Shown one piece after another: positions 49,828 to 62,060 of a DNA stretch of 64,000 bases. The translations under genes and the position numbers were made by a program. The stretch comes from Breviolum minutum Mf 1.05b.01 (Eukaryota; Sar; Dinophyceae; Suessiales; Symbiodiniaceae), in NCBI GenBank assembly GCA_000507305.1, contig DF239216.1, positions 211,921 through 275,920 of the forward strand, given 5' to 3'. Position 1 is the stretch's first letter, and every line of letters begins with the position of its first letter. Under the pieces are notes generated by a model. It was given only the letters and a program-made list of their open reading frames with translations, was not told the DNA's origin and did not search any database.

Positions 49828-50239
49828 TATAAACTTAAGATTATAGTGACAGGGATTCACATTTTTTCCACCCTCAGACCTTATTTTTTTTCACCCTCCT
49901 TATTTTTTCAACCCTCCCCTTCACTTTGTCAAGCCTTTGATTTGACAATCCTTTGTTTTATGTAGTTGTCCTTTTCCTGACCTTTTTGAGGTAGCCTGAT
50001 TTTTTTACCCTTGCCCCAAGGCCTATTTTTTTGGCCCTCTCATCTGATTAGATTCATCCTTCTCTGTACCTTCTGAGGCTGGGGCCTTATTTTTTGACTT
50101 TCGCATCTGATTCTTTGCAGCCGGGGACCTTTGGACCCTCTAATCCCATGCTGCTTCTGACTTCAGAGCCAGCGTGCGCATTTTCCTGACCCTCTCAGCT
50201 TATTTTTTTAACCCTTCCTTGCCAAACCACCGGGACAAG

Positions 50240-51134
50240 GGGTCGACGGAATGACAGCCGCAAACTATGCTGCGAGTGGAGGGCCTTCGGCCATCAAAAT
50301 GGTGCAACTTCTCCTCAGTGCAGGTGGAGATCTACTCGTGGCGGACCAGAAAGGATGGACAGCTTTTGGTTGTGCAGGTGAAGGTGACTGTTTCAGATTT
50401 GTGCTTGCCTCAGTCTGGAGCCGACTTACCTGGACAGATATTTTCATGCGGCACCTAGACCATATTTGTGCGTATGTGAACGTTTCTGATGCCGCTGCAA
50501 CCTTCAAAGCTATGGGGGCACACGCTCGTTACTGCGGCAACCCGCGTGCTGGGCTGGACGACGCAGTGGCCAATGTGGGATGGCGACTTAGCGAACGCAG
50601 AAAAATATAGAAGATTTTGTCGGTCAAATTTAAGGTACATAAGAAAGACGCGTAAGAACGGAAAAGATACTGATGAATTTTTTTTGTATGTTCACAGTTC
50701 ACATGTCTATTATGTCATCCTGAGAAAACCGGGGCAGTGTTAATCATGACTGGCTTCGAACTAAGGTGACGGGAAAAACATGACTTCTTCATGCAGCAGC
50801 AAGATTGTTCTGGAGGTAGTGGAGAAGCGTGGCCACCAACGCCAACATTAACAACAGAAAGTCTCACACCGTTTGCAGAATTACAAGGCAACAAGGCTGG
50901 TTTCAATGTGTATGTGGAGATGGTCAGGCGCGATACATGCCCATTGACAGCAACAATTTTACAATGACAGTGAACTTTATGATGCCCGAGCAGGCAGCAA
51001 ATGGTTGCTGTCCTGCTATGCAGCTTCCTGGACAGAATTTGACGCTTGGAATTTGGTGTGCCAACTTCCAGATGAACTTCCCTCTGAGGCGCGAAAGAAG
51101 CTGATATACATTACAAACTTATATGTTTGGAAAG
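50240..51134 (+). CDS. Ankyrin-repeat exon and following exon of an unresolved gene
   Basis: Exon 50240-50377 reads GVDGMTAANYAASGG, IKMVQLLLSAGGDLLVADQ and KGWTAFGCAG: one ankyrin repeat (helix-turn-helix plus hairpin) and the start of a second. Acceptor AG/G, donor GT. It joins in phase to exon 50994-51134 (SKWLLSCYAASWTEFD, LVCQLPDELPSEARKK), acceptor AG/G, donor GC. The rest of the gene was not traced, though + strand fragments continue at 52.3 kb. Likely protein-protein interaction role. Confidence 0.6.
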
Positions 51135-51621
51135 GCGTGATGTGCTTGGAATGGTTCCTTTCCTTAGCCACATTAGACCAGGTTGTTAAGGTAGAGAGTG
51201 TAGCTCCAACCTTGCCGCCGTATGCGTATGTCTGGCCTAAAGCTTCCTTGAAAGATTCTTTTCTCCGACTGAGATTGTGAACCCCATGGCCTTACCAAGA
51301 CGTGCCATCAATGGCGATCTTAAACACAAGAGCATCTGCAGCTGGCTACTTGTTTGGGATCTGAAGCTTGCACCGCTGCCTGGAAAATATATTGTGTCTA
51401 CCGGTAACGTGTTCGTGCCTGTCAGACTGTCTCAAACTGCTTGAGTCTTCTGGGTGTGATCGTGGTGTAGCGCGGTCACGCTGCGCCAATTGCTTACTAT
51501 GGTGGAATGTTCGCAGTTTGTGTCTTGGCATAGATATGTGAGAAGGAAGCTTACTAGGCCAAGAAAGGACTGTCTTGGCGGGGCTTCAGCAGAGATTGAG
51601 CCAAGCCCAGAAGTGAATGAT

Positions 51622-51808
51622 CGAGGAGTAGGAGTAGTAGTAGTAGTAGTAGTAGTAGCAGCAGTAGTAGTAGTAGTAGTAGTAGTAGTAGAAGTAGAAG
51701 TAGAAGTAGAAGTAGTAGTAGCAGCAGCAGTAGTAGTAGTAGCAGCAGCAGCAGTAGTAGTAGTAGTAGCAGTAGTAGTAGCAGTAGTAGTAGTAGCAGG
51801 AAGAGGAG

Positions 51809-51878
<70 letters not shown>

Positions 51879-51882
51879 AGAG

Positions 51883-51976
<94 letters not shown>
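51622..51976. repeat. Long AGT trinucleotide microsatellite
   Basis: About 350 bp of (AGT)n with AGC and AGA variants and short interruptions (GGAAGAGG, GAGAGG). The last 90 bases are perfect. Long Val, Ser or Leu/Tyr open frames on both strands are artefacts. Confidence 0.97.
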
Positions 51977-52329
51977 GGCAGGGACCAGCTGATGAAGCAG
52001 ATGAAACGGCAGGGCTATGCCGTGGTAAAAAAAAGGCAGAGGACTGAGGGTTGAAAAAATAAGGTAGAGGACCTGGGTTTGAAAAAGTGAGGGGAGGGGG
52101 TTGAAAAAATAAGGTCGAGGGCTGAAAAAATGATGTGCCCGATTATACACGCAGATTTCGTGGAACATGAAGAGTTACATTACAGCCAGCCAAGTGGTTC
52201 CCTCATTGAATTTTTAGTTTGATTTTGGTCCAGTGGAGGCCATCATGACCAAGTCGGCCCTTTTGCGCAAGAAGATTTTGACGGTGATTCCACGGGTGCG
52301 CCTGGCCGTGTCACGTGTCAATCCATGAC

Positions 52330-55300
52330 GGAAGTGTGTCCAAGTTTGACGCCAGGGCGGCCGAGCTGTTGGCTGTGGTGTTCTGGGAGCAACTTACGAG
52401 TGGCCATAGAGCACAGTTTCAGAGATTTTGATGCCGGGAGAAGAAAGGAAACATTTTCCGCAAAATTTATGGTATGTCACCTTCTGTCCAAAAAATGCGA
52501 TATTCACAGTGCTGTTTCGCTTTCCATTGAGTATTAATTCCTATGTTATGATGTCGTTGTATGTTTGGTCAATTTTTTAAATTTTTATTGCGTTGCCATT
52601 GGTCACTCTCTTGCAAAAGTTTTGGAATTGAGGCGCACGAAAGCCTTGCCTGATAGCTACTCCGATTGCAACTGGCCTAAGGTGCTGCAAAGTGTCAAGT
52701 TGCAACAGTGTCCCCCCTTGCGAAGATTTATCGTCGGCAAGGCGGTTCACAACCAGATTGGAGTTCACTACTTGTTGGAACCTCAACCTTATGTGTTTGA
52801 TGTTTTGTTGGTTAGATGTTAAGAGCAGAGGTATCAACAGTAGTTGTTGTATATAGCGGTAGCCGCAGACGTCACAAATCTTACATACATGGAGCCCAAA
52901 CTTAAGAGCTGTTTGGAAGTATTTCAAAAATATATTGGAGGTGCAGGGTAGATACTCCAGCTTAAGCATGGACCTTGAAGTCTCTCACCTAGTGTTTGTT
53001 GGGCAAAGGCCTGGTGGTGGTCCTCAATATGATGGTTTGTTGAGGAGTGCCTGGGTGTGCATCCGATGTGAAGCAGATCTTCATAAGCATGCCAGATGAA
53101 TAGGAAGAACTTGAAACATGAGGAAATTAATGACAGCATTTCTTTCGTGTTTGGTTCTTTTAGAGTATTTCATATTCATTTTCCATTGAGATTGGATTCT
53201 TGCTAAGGTCCTTCTGACAAGCGGACGCTGCTTGGTTGGCACGCGAGTTTGGAGGATGTTTTCAAAAGTACCACAGAAGATTTGTCGCACTTTATATGTG
53301 ACAACATCATCCAGTGAAATCACTCAAATTAGGTTTGCGCTGCTTTGCCCATTTATGTAGCGAGGTCTATCATCAAGTAGTCACTTTCAGAAGACCTTCC
53401 GGTGATCAAACTTGCAGCTTTGACGATGGATATAGAGGTGTTTCAGAAGAAACTATGGCATTTAGAAGCTTTAGCCTCAAATGCACACTCCAAATGCGGG
53501 GCTTATTTTCTCTTCAGATGAAATCCTGCAGGTAGGGATTTATATAGTTGTATAGAATCACATTGTAAAGTTGTGCAGGAGAAATTGTCCTTCGTTGTTT
53601 GTGTGTTTGTTTCTGGAGCCCTTGGCGGTTTTGAGGCTCCACCCAACACTTCAGAGCAGCGAGTTCTATTCCATTCCCAGTCAAAACCTCAGTTGCAAGA
53701 ACTTCAAAAAACTGTTAGATGCTGACCCCACAGTAATGTCAGAATGTCACTAAAGGATAAGTTGAGTCAAGTTGATTTGTATTGGTCAGGAGCCAAACGC
53801 TTCCATGGCACCTTCCCCAATGGAGAGCTGAACCCTGAAGAGGCGACCATGGGTATGTTTTGATGGTAGTCTAGTGCTATGTCCTGATTGATCAATGTAG
53901 GTTTGATCGTCAACATTCGTAAACACTGTTTCATTGCAATATATTGCCGTGTCTTCATTGATCTACTACTCTACATTTTGATGGTAGTCATGTGGGTTTG
54001 GCAGTTTCACACGATTTGTATGAGGTTCAGAAGCGTGCTCCACCAGGGTTTGGACCCTCAGCGCATTTCACTCATCTTGGATGAAAAGTTTTACCTGAAG
54101 AAAGCCTGGTTGGATTCCATGTCAATTTCTGGATATACCTGACAGGCCTGGTGCTTACATGAAGTCTGTGCCTGGTGGTACTGCCGGGATCGCCCGGGTG
54201 TTGGGATTTTTTGGCATCCGAGAATAGAAGAGTTTTGAAATGGGCAATGATTCATGGAACAAGCATCAAGCTGTTGAAAAATAAAAATAAACAAGCCACA
54301 CACTCACATTATGACTGACGTTTCAGCTTTTTCTTGTAGTTCCTCCACAATTTTCAGATGGTTCCTCAGGCCTTCACAGTGGATGGTGGGGAGACGGCAC
54401 ATGCCTCAGATTTGTCATTTACTCCACGTGAATTCGTCATGTGATTTCCTTGAACGCAAATTCAAATAATTAGCTGATTAAGTGTGTGCATAAAGTTGAT
54501 TCCGGAAATTATGCAACTGTAAGCCTGGTCCGCTATCGTTTTCTCCATGTTTCATCCCCCAGTTTGGCATGGGAAGATTCCAAAAGCACCTGCTTCCAAG
54601 ATCGTCCTTGGAGCCAACCACACGTATCCTTGGAAGAAGGCCATGGGCAGACAGTCTTCGACCCAGTTTGCCGTGTCACGGGGCCACGTGCCGCCAATCA
54701 GACAGCACATGTAACTCGTCCTTTAGTCACAGTCCTTAATTCATACTGCCAAGAACACAATGGAAAACATGAATTGTGATTATCATGTTATGATGATTCT
54801 TGGAAGGCAAACAAGTTACATCCCTTAATAATGTGATGAACCTTGGCTCACATTGTTTGGCTAAGGCTCAATCCCATTGAAGCAGATGCTACGACCTTGG
54901 AGTCTGCACCGTCTGGCACCTACAATGCGATGTTTGTTTTTTTTTCAGACCCTTTTTGAAAACTAACAAAGACATGGCCTGAGTGTACTGTATTTTTAGA
55001 TCATTTTGGTATCCTCATTCATGATTTTGGATGATTTTTTGACATATTTGGACATATTTGGACCTTTGCTTTATTTGTGGTGGTTTCTTGAGGGTCTTTG
55101 CCAGTTGCAAAGCCCAAAGCCACTTGGATTCCAGGTGTTACACTTTCCCCAAGACCCGTCGTATGGTGGCAGATACTTTTGCAGGGCATGGCCTGAAGGA
55201 GTTCAAAGATTGATCGGTGGAAAGGTTAGATTTGAATTGAGCTGAATTCTAAAGTTATATTAAAGAGGTTTGCTTGTTGGGTTCCCAGCAGCAACACTGC

Positions 55301-56964
55301 GATGTCATGACAATGACAAAGCCAAAATGCAATGCACGTTTCCATTCACGTGCCTAGACATGGCCCTTGCATTTTGTTCGACAGCATCCACACCGTTCTA
55401 CTGCGTTTTCCTACGCTTCGTGTTAGACTCCTCCGAGTGCTTAGAGTCATTGCTTTGTACCTCAACCACTAAGTACGTGCGTTTGTGATGTGTGATTGTT
55501 TTGGTGAAATAGTGGTGACCAGAGTCATGTAGCATCAATGGAGCATCCCTTGCTGTGGCATCACATTGCGTTGAAGGACGGTGGCCCAGTCAAGACAGAC
55601 ACTGGCTCCCTCTCACCAGGACTTGATGTGTTTTCATTGGAGAGGTATGATACTCTTTCTGTATGTCATCAGTGCTACAACAAAACACATTGTGACCTTT
55701 GCGCACAAAGGTGCAACAATATTATGTCGTAGTTTTGAACATTAATGGCATTTTACAATCTCGGCAGGATACGTCTATGAGCTCCATTCAACAGTGCGGC
55801 CCATGTATGGCACGCGCACATTGGATGGCACCCAGTCTTGCGTGAGGACAGTGTTTGACTTTCTTGCTGGATCACGATGGTGGAAAATGAAACTAGTGGT
55901 TTTGTCCCAGAGCTGTTAAGGCATATCTACTTGACACACCTCCTTTCAGCTGCGTTGAGTGTCACACACGCTGTTCTTGAGTTCCTGACATTGGTTTTTT
56001 CTGTTTCCAACTGGGATCCACAAGAAAAGCTTGAGACCCAACTTGTTTGACGTTGTTTGAGCGTGTTTCGCGAGGAGAAAGACTCGCACGCGACTGGCAG
56101 GGCATATGAAACCACGTGTGCGATGCTATCCCATGAGTGTGGAGGCAAGTTACATGGTGAGTGGATTCCTCGACTCATGAATCCAACACAAGTGCCAGAA
56201 ATCGTGTTTTCCATACTGATGTTAGGTTTTTGTGCAGAGCACCTGCAAAGTTGACACTATCATGTGTTGTATGGTTCTCAACTTTGTTGCAACATATTAC
56301 AATCCAGCATGCACCATAGTGCAACCACATATTTGAAAATCAAGTATAAGGTAACAAGAAACAATAAGATACACGAAGCTCATCGGAATTGTCGTAGAGT
56401 ACCTGCAATTTTACAAAGATTGCAAAGCCATGATGCAGGCAGAACGTGCGCAGAGTGATGGTACCTGATGCTGCGTGGAACAAGGGATGGTGTCAGTGCC
56501 AAAATTGCCATGTCGGTGTCAAGATGGAGGCTTTTCAACCAAACACGAGTCTGAAAACATCTGAAAACCACATATACCATCCTACACTTAGGACAATCGT
56601 TTCACCGTCTCACATTGTCAACGTAAACTCTTGAGACTCCGCCAAGTGGAGAAAACTGAGAAAAAATCGCTTGGAACTCTGTAAGTCTTCAGTGATGTTT
56701 TGGGAATGTGGCCTGGACATGCCGGAGCATCATAGGCAGTTTGCGATCTTCGCTGCAGACGGATATAGTTTAGTTGGGATTATATGACAAAAATATACAA
56801 AAATCATAGTGATGCCATGGTTTCAGGGGGGACCACCATCGCAGTCGCTTACTCTTCAAGTGCCTTTCGCTTTTCCATCTCGCACGGGATTTTTCACCGA
56901 TATGGAGACGCTGCTCTCAGTTGCGCCGTTTTTGGAGGCAATACTTGATGCCCAAGTGCAATGA
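52330..56964 (+). CDS. Series of coding exons, unknown gene(s)
   Basis: Protein-like + strand segments with plausible acceptors: 52330-52435 (DGSVSKFDARAAELLAVVFW), 52617-52820 (VLELRRTKALPDSYSD), 53400-53520 (LAALTMDIEVFQKKLW), 53575-53725 (VVCVFVSGALGGFEAPP), 53745-53850 (DKLSQVDLYWSGAKRF), 54141-54225 (PGAYMKSVPGGTAGIARVLG), 54355-54415 (MVPQAFTVDGGETAHAS), 54590-54713 (APASKIVLGANHTYPWKK), 54878-54940, 55135-55210, 55536-55640 (EHPLLWHHIALKDGG), 55770-55870 (GYVYELHSTVRPMYG), 56398-56456 (YLQFYKDCKAMMQ) and a terminal exon 56827-56964, open in two frames. I could not assign a family or decide whether this is one gene. Confidence 0.45.
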
Positions 56965-57317
56965 ATCGAGCATGATGTTTGCTCCCTTAGGTAGAGACAG
57001 TTTTTAGGCTTCAGGATTTGGAGGCGTTGGGGGAATCATTATATTGGAACCTTGAACAAAGGATGACAGTAGAGAACAGTTTCCTTGGTCCAGGGGCTCC
57101 AGTATGCCCATGGTGGCACCGTGATCGACTCCTTGGCGAAACAATTGAGGCTGGTTGATGTTGATTGATGTATTCGGGCATCAAGCATCATGGTACCACA
57201 GCCATGCCATGCCATGCCAAACTTCAAAGTACATAATTACTCTGCAAGTTGCAATGTCCCGTTATATTCCGTTTGTTGATGTCAATTTGTTTTGGTTTGC
57301 TTTGAGCAACGCTTGTA

Positions 57318-57681
57318 AGTAGGGAACAAGATTCAGCAACAGTTGTTGCATGGCTCCAGGAAGGGTTTGCCTCTACGACTGCATCCACATCAGCTCAGTC
57401 ATGTTCTGAAAGCCATATTCCTGGGTGAAGACAACAGGCTGTACATGGCTGAAGTTGAAGGTGGGAGCAAGTCGAAGGTCACCGAGATCATGCATGGCCA
57501 GAAACCATGGGAGTTGGTCGCGGAAAGGAAGTCCGATCTGAATGAAGTACAGCTTTCAGGCACCAGAGAGGAGGCCGCAAATTGCAAGGGAGGGAGGAGG
57601 GATGGTGTGATGACCCTGATGACCCGACCATGGATTTATTTGATCCAGAGAATTTGTTTCAAGGAGAACGATGGTATTTGA
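57318..57681 (+). CDS. Candidate coding exon, unknown protein
   Basis: Open frame reading LHPHQLSHVLKAIFLGEDN, RLYMAEVEGGSKSKVTEI and PWELVAERKSDLNEVQL, ending at a TGA at 57679-57681 unless spliced earlier. Composition is soluble and charged. A shorter exon-like stretch precedes it at about 57095-57160 (LQYAHGGTVIDSLAKQL). May belong to the upstream series or to the RCC1 gene that follows; no phase link was established. Confidence 0.4.
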
Positions 57682-58349
57682 AGATCAACACTTGACATTC
57701 CTGATAGTGAAGCAGATGCATGACTCCAGCGTAGTGGCTAACTTGTCATTGGACATTTAACATCACTGAATGGAGTGTCTTCCTGCTTTTCATAATGTGC
57801 AATAATGTTCAAATGTGACGTCGAGACGGTAACGACAGCTTGATAGATTTTATCAGGCAGCAAAATCAGAATGTGCCAGTTGCACATCTCTTGAGATCCC
57901 CTGTTTCAAGAAGAAATAACATGCAATACGGCATAATTTCGAAATTCACGTTGATACAACCACGACGGAAACATACTGCAACCACATGCGCATAGCTGCA
58001 AGACCAATCGACAACCACCTTTTGTTGCCGCATGTGTGCGAGATTCCTGGGAGGCCTTGGTGCTGAGCCATTTTCTCGAGTTATTTTCTGTGCCCAGCGT
58101 GAGTGGTGTGATGACTCGCGTTTTGAGAGATTTTAAGGTGCGAAATACCTTGTTTGGATGTTTTGAAACATCTTTGAAATAGGTGAACCGAATTAATATC
58201 CCATTAATTATAAAGGATATTCAATCATTGCTGTGATGCTTGTATTATGATTAAGATCTTTTATATTTCGTGCAACATGTGTGTGTGTGAGAGCACTGAT
58301 AGAATCTCGTAGGCAGGGTTGTTTTTTTTCAATTTTAAGAAACCTGAAG

Positions 58350-59486
58350 GTTCTCCAAGTCGCTTGCAGCAGCGATCACTGTTTGGCTTTGGCTACCAAT
58401 GGACAGGTGTTTTCCAAAGGCAGGAACGACTGGGGGCAACTTGGATTGGGGAATACTGCTCCATCGAACGGTTGGCAACAAGTTCCCTTGCCGATGGAGA
58501 CAGGTTCGGCGCGATTTGCGACTTTCGTGGCTTGTGGATCGCACCATTCCATAGTCATTTGTGAGCAGGAGTCAGTGCACGCATTCGGACAAAACCAGTG
58601 CTTGCAATTAGGATGTTCGGATGGGAACATCAGGAGCAGGCCATTGTTGATCAGCTGCCCAGAACAAATCAAGAAGGTATGTTGTGGTTTAAATCATACT
58701 TTGCTCTTGGATTCTTCTGGCAAAGTGTTTGGCTGTGGGAGCGGACAAAACTGCCAGTTGGGCCGCAACTTGCGCTCAAACCATACTGTCACAGCAATCA
58801 CTTTGCCACCAGCCGTTAAAGCACGTGTGGTTGACATCATTTCCAACCCACACTTAGACGTGTCAGTTCTTCTAGATGAGGAAGGCATTTTGTACATTTG
58901 CGGAGCGGCTGGTGAATTGTTTGGACATAGCAATCCCATTGAGGACTTTTTCCCATTGAAGCAATCTTTTGTGGTGGTGAACTCGCAAATTGTGTGCATG
59001 CAACCAGACACTACCAGTTACAAAGCCTGCTTCAACGAATCGACATGCTGTGACATAGAGGTGCGAACAAGAGATGTTTCAGAACCCATATATTTTGGTT
59101 GGGACACAATCCGAGCTCGCTCTCCATATTTGACCAAACTTGTTGACAGCGAGCTGAGGGATGTACAAAAGTTGCAGGATGGAAAGAGGAAGGTGACAAT
59201 TGAGAAATACACTTGGAAAACACAATTTGCATATGGCAAGTACCTTCATGAAAATGTCCTCGACGCAGAGCCACAGACTCTTCTCGAATTGCTCCAGCTG
59301 GCTGATGAATATCAAGATGAAACTGGTTTGGCATCGCTGTGTGCCAGCATGTTAATCCGAAAGGTCACCGCTGCCAACTTGGCAGATTGCTTAGAGCACT
59401 GCATCAACATCAAATTTCCAGCCTTGGCGCCTGGTTTAGTCAAACAAGGCATGGTGAAGATGGCAAAACACTTCGAAATCAATAGG
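58350..59486 (+). CDS. RCC1-repeat plus BTB/POZ protein (RCBTB-like), large exon
   Basis: A single 379-codon exon between an AG/G acceptor and a GC donor. RCC1 blades: VACSSDHCLALATNGQVFSK / WGQLGLGN, VACGSHHSIVI / HAFGQNQCLQLG, VCCGLNHTLLLDSSGKVFG / NCQLGRN. From about 59050 a BTB fold: CDIEVRTRDVSEPIYFG, IRARSPYLTKLVDSEL, TIEKYTWKTQFAYGKYLHE, LLELLQLADEYQ and LCASMLIRKVTAANLADCLEH, then BACK-like helices. This order matches RCBTB proteins, proposed Cullin-3 substrate adaptors. N-terminal RCC1 blades must lie in upstream exons not identified. The frame runs on to a stop at 59568-59570, but the last 28 codons look intronic. A small downstream exon near 59825 (ELLGFLLLR) is possible. Confidence 0.88.
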
Positions 59487-59862
59487 GCATATACTGTATT
59501 ATTTGTACTACAACGTATGGTACAGATTGCATACAGATGTACAAATATTTATGATGGAAAACGTTGCTAAGCTTACATCCACAATGGCTTTTGATCTTAG
59601 TAAGAGACTATTGGTTTCATGCCTTGACTGTTTTCAAGTCTCCTTGATTTGGAACGGAAATGTTTCCCAAACAGTCCAACAATTCCAACTATACTTGTAA
59701 TTTTTGTCATTGTCTTCCAGCATAATACTATTGAAACTTGTAAAAATTCAAAATTGCTTTTTGTCGTATCATGACCCCCTATTTGTTATTTGATGCTTAA
59801 CACTACTTGTTTCCCCAGATAGCAGGAGCTACTAGGCTTCTTACTTCTGAGAGGGGAGGGGC

Positions 59863-60459
59863 TTGGTGCATCTTGGTGCCACCGTTGGATCTTTGGGTGC
59901 CGTGCTAGGTGGGTGCTGTTTTGGGTTTGGTCTTGGATGTTGTTTTGGGTGCTGTAAGGGAAGTGCTTGGTGCCACGGTTGCATTTTTTCGCGTTGTTTT
60001 GGTTGCTGGTCAGGGATGTGCCAAGGTGGTAAGTGTTTTGGAACGACGAACGTTGACAATGAGCGTAAACGTGAAGTTGTGGTTTTGGTGTGCTGTAGAT
60101 GTGCATTGAACTCAAGAATGCTACTCGTATCTAGCATCTATGCTGGTGTACTTCGTTGGAAGCGGAATGCACAGTCCTTTTCCGTTGGCCTCAAGATGTT
60201 CTCCGGCACAGGACTCACCCTTTCCAATGTCTGCGATGTTTTGAATGTGATAGCGCGGGCAGAAGATGCAGTAGCAGCGGCAAACCCGAGGGATGAACTT
60301 TCTGAGTCACTAATTGCCAACATCAAGGCGATTGGTATGGCTTTCGCAGCTCAGCATGGCACAGCAGTGATTGAGGGTGCCCAATTTTCTGAGCTGCTAC
60401 CGCGGATTGCCAAGGAATTTTTGTTGAAGCTTGCCAAGCTGAAGCTTCTGAAGACATAG
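59863..60459 (+). CDS. Coding frame with repetitive 5' part, unknown protein
   Basis: The last 110 codons (from about 60120) read WKRNAQSFSVGLKMFSG, LTLSNVCDVLNVIARAED, NPRDELSESLIANIKAIGMA, GAQFSELLPRIAKEFLLKL and stop at 60457-60459, a helical soluble domain. The first part (59863-60060) consists of TTTTGGGTGCTGT-like repeats giving Gly/Cys/Phe strings and is probably not coding. Could be the terminal exon of the RCC1-BTB gene or a separate small gene; no family recognised. Confidence 0.5.
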   Translation: MVHLGATVGSLGAVLGGCCFGFGLGCCFGCCKGSAWCHGCIFSRCFGCWSGMCQGGKCFGTTNVDNERKREVVVLVCCRCALNSRMLLVSSIYAGVLRWKRNAQSFSVGLKMFSGTGLTLSNVCDVLNVIARAEDAVAAANPRDELSESLIANIKAIGMAFAAQHGTAVIEGAQFSELLPRIAKEFLLKLAKLKLLKT

Positions 60460-60639
60460 TCCTGAAAGGAATCGAAACATGTACTCATTCCGGATTGGTG
60501 CCTGCAAGGGAAGAAGGTCTGTACCTATAGGTTCATGTCCATCACGATGATTGAAATTAATCCATCCATGTTGTTTACAGTCCACTGCGTAATATATAAT
60601 GTATTTCAACGATTCAAGCATTCCGATTTATCCAACTGC

Positions 60640-61040
60640 ATACTTACCGCAGGGCCACGCAGAAGCGTGCTCAACTCGAGTCTCTTCCCAAGAGTTTGAG
60701 TCAGACTCTGCAGCACCAATGGTAGGCTCTAGTCACTCTAGTTTTGTTGACTTGGTGCAAGGGGAATCGCATAGAATTCTCAGTGCCTGTAAATCAAAGT
60801 TCATTTCTGATTCCATGTTTTGTATTACAATAGGATTGCCTCAAGTCCTTGTCAGCCAGCGAAACATCTCTACCCGCCTTTACAGCCACCTCGTTCCAGC
60901 ACAAAAGATGCGAAGCAGCCGGCGGACTTGAATATCTTCCTAGATTTAACTGCGCGAACTTGAAAATGAAGAGCTGCAGGGCAGCTGGTCCTGTAAAGAG
61001 CTTGTTTCCAGGGTGTGAGTGGTGCTTGAACAGTGCTTAA
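60640..61040 (+). CDS. Candidate exons, unknown
   Basis: Two + strand stretches look coding: about 60652-60720 (HAEACSTRVSSQEFES, or the overlapping KRAQLESLPKSLSQTL) and 60855-60940 (PAKHLYPPLQPPRSST, or ATSFQHKRCEAAGGLEY). Competing frames prevent a firm call. Nothing recognisable follows until the repeat element at 61.39 kb. Confidence 0.25.
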
Positions 61041-61393
61041 GCTTGTTTTTTGCTGGATTTTTGTGTCGTCTCAAGCTGTTCAGAACAAATAGAGCTAGTC
61101 GATGCTATTGGCAAGTTGGTACTCGCTGCATTGCTTCGGTTTGGTCATGGCAAACCCAAATGTAATCTCGCATAGTTTTCTGACTAGAAGAGATCAATTC
61201 CACAAGGTCCTGCAACATCCCACTCCCTCCCGCATTTGAGAAAGATGCAATGAAGCCTTACGGAAAATTTAGGATACATTGACTTGACGTAGCTACTTTG
61301 CATTTTGTGTCATTGTCGCACCAAGCTTCAAGGCCCTTACAACGATGCGTTTCAGCAGCATGTTTGTGAAATTATATTCCCCATACTTGATGG

Positions 61394-62060
61394 GTCTATG
61401 AAATGAAACCCCTGTTCCTCTATAAAATGATGATTTGGGGACCCATTCTATAGAGGAATTAGTGCTGTTTAGTAAAACCATGATTTCCATGTAAGGAGGT
61501 TTTTCATTTTATAGTAATCTATATTAATCTATCATTTTATAGAGGAATAAGTTCTATTGCAGGTTTTTCATTTTATAGATGAGGGGTTTCCCGCGTGACA
61601 TTCCAAGACAATGGCATGTTGTGTGGATGATTTTCATTTTATAGAGGAAATGTTTTCTAATCCAATTGGATTCGTCCAGGAGGCCCACCGCCTCCAAAAC
61701 ATACCCTCCCAGGTACGTACCTTTAAGCGCAACGTAACAAGACCTATCGCTAGTCAAAATCCAGTTGATAGAATGTTTTAAATAAAAAATATTCAGAAGT
61801 TGTTTTTTTCAAAATGGTCAAGATGACATGGATCAATTTCATAATATACACAGTGATGTTTCCATGCTGTTTTTCACCGTTGATTAGGATTGTGCAGGTG
61901 AATTTCATTTTATACACCAAAAGGTTTTTACATGGATTCCTGGCTGGACTGACTTTTTAAATCAAGTCATTTTATAGAGCCACCTTGTTTTTCATTTTAT
62001 AGAGAGTCATTGGGTGTTTTTCATTTTATAGAAGGGTTTCCTCTATATAATGACATGAAT
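61394..62060. mobile_element. Repeat element with CATTTTATAGAGGAA motif arrays and inverted ends
   Basis: The motif TTTTTCATTTTATAGAGGAA or variants recurs about ten times over 660 bp. The left end (61401-61431: GAAACCCCTGTTCCTCTATAAAATGA) is largely the inverse of the right end (62015-62045: TTTTTCATTTTATAGAAGGGTTTC). Array plus inverted ends suggests a non-autonomous DNA element with subterminal binding-site repeats. No open reading frame of note inside. It sits in an otherwise gene-empty 61.05-63.1 kb stretch. Confidence 0.65.

Larger units (their letters stand above)
49863..52131. mobile_element. 2.3-kb region bounded by opposed CCTTATTTTTT / AAAAAATAAGG arrays
   Basis: Left arm 49863-50221 has about eight copies of TTATTTTTT next to ACCCTC or GGCCC; right arm 52047-52131 has at least three copies of the complement (GTTGAAAAAATAAGGT with GAGG). 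Between them lie an ankyrin exon, another exon and the AGT microsatellite. Form resembles a DNA transposon with subterminal motif arrays; alternatively the left array is simply an extended polypyrimidine tract before the ankyrin exon acceptor. No transposase seen. Confidence 0.45.

Noticed and set aside
51490..52168. Poly-Val/Ser (+) and poly-Leu/Tyr (-) proteins
   Set aside because: Translations of the AGT microsatellite; flanks show no exon signals.
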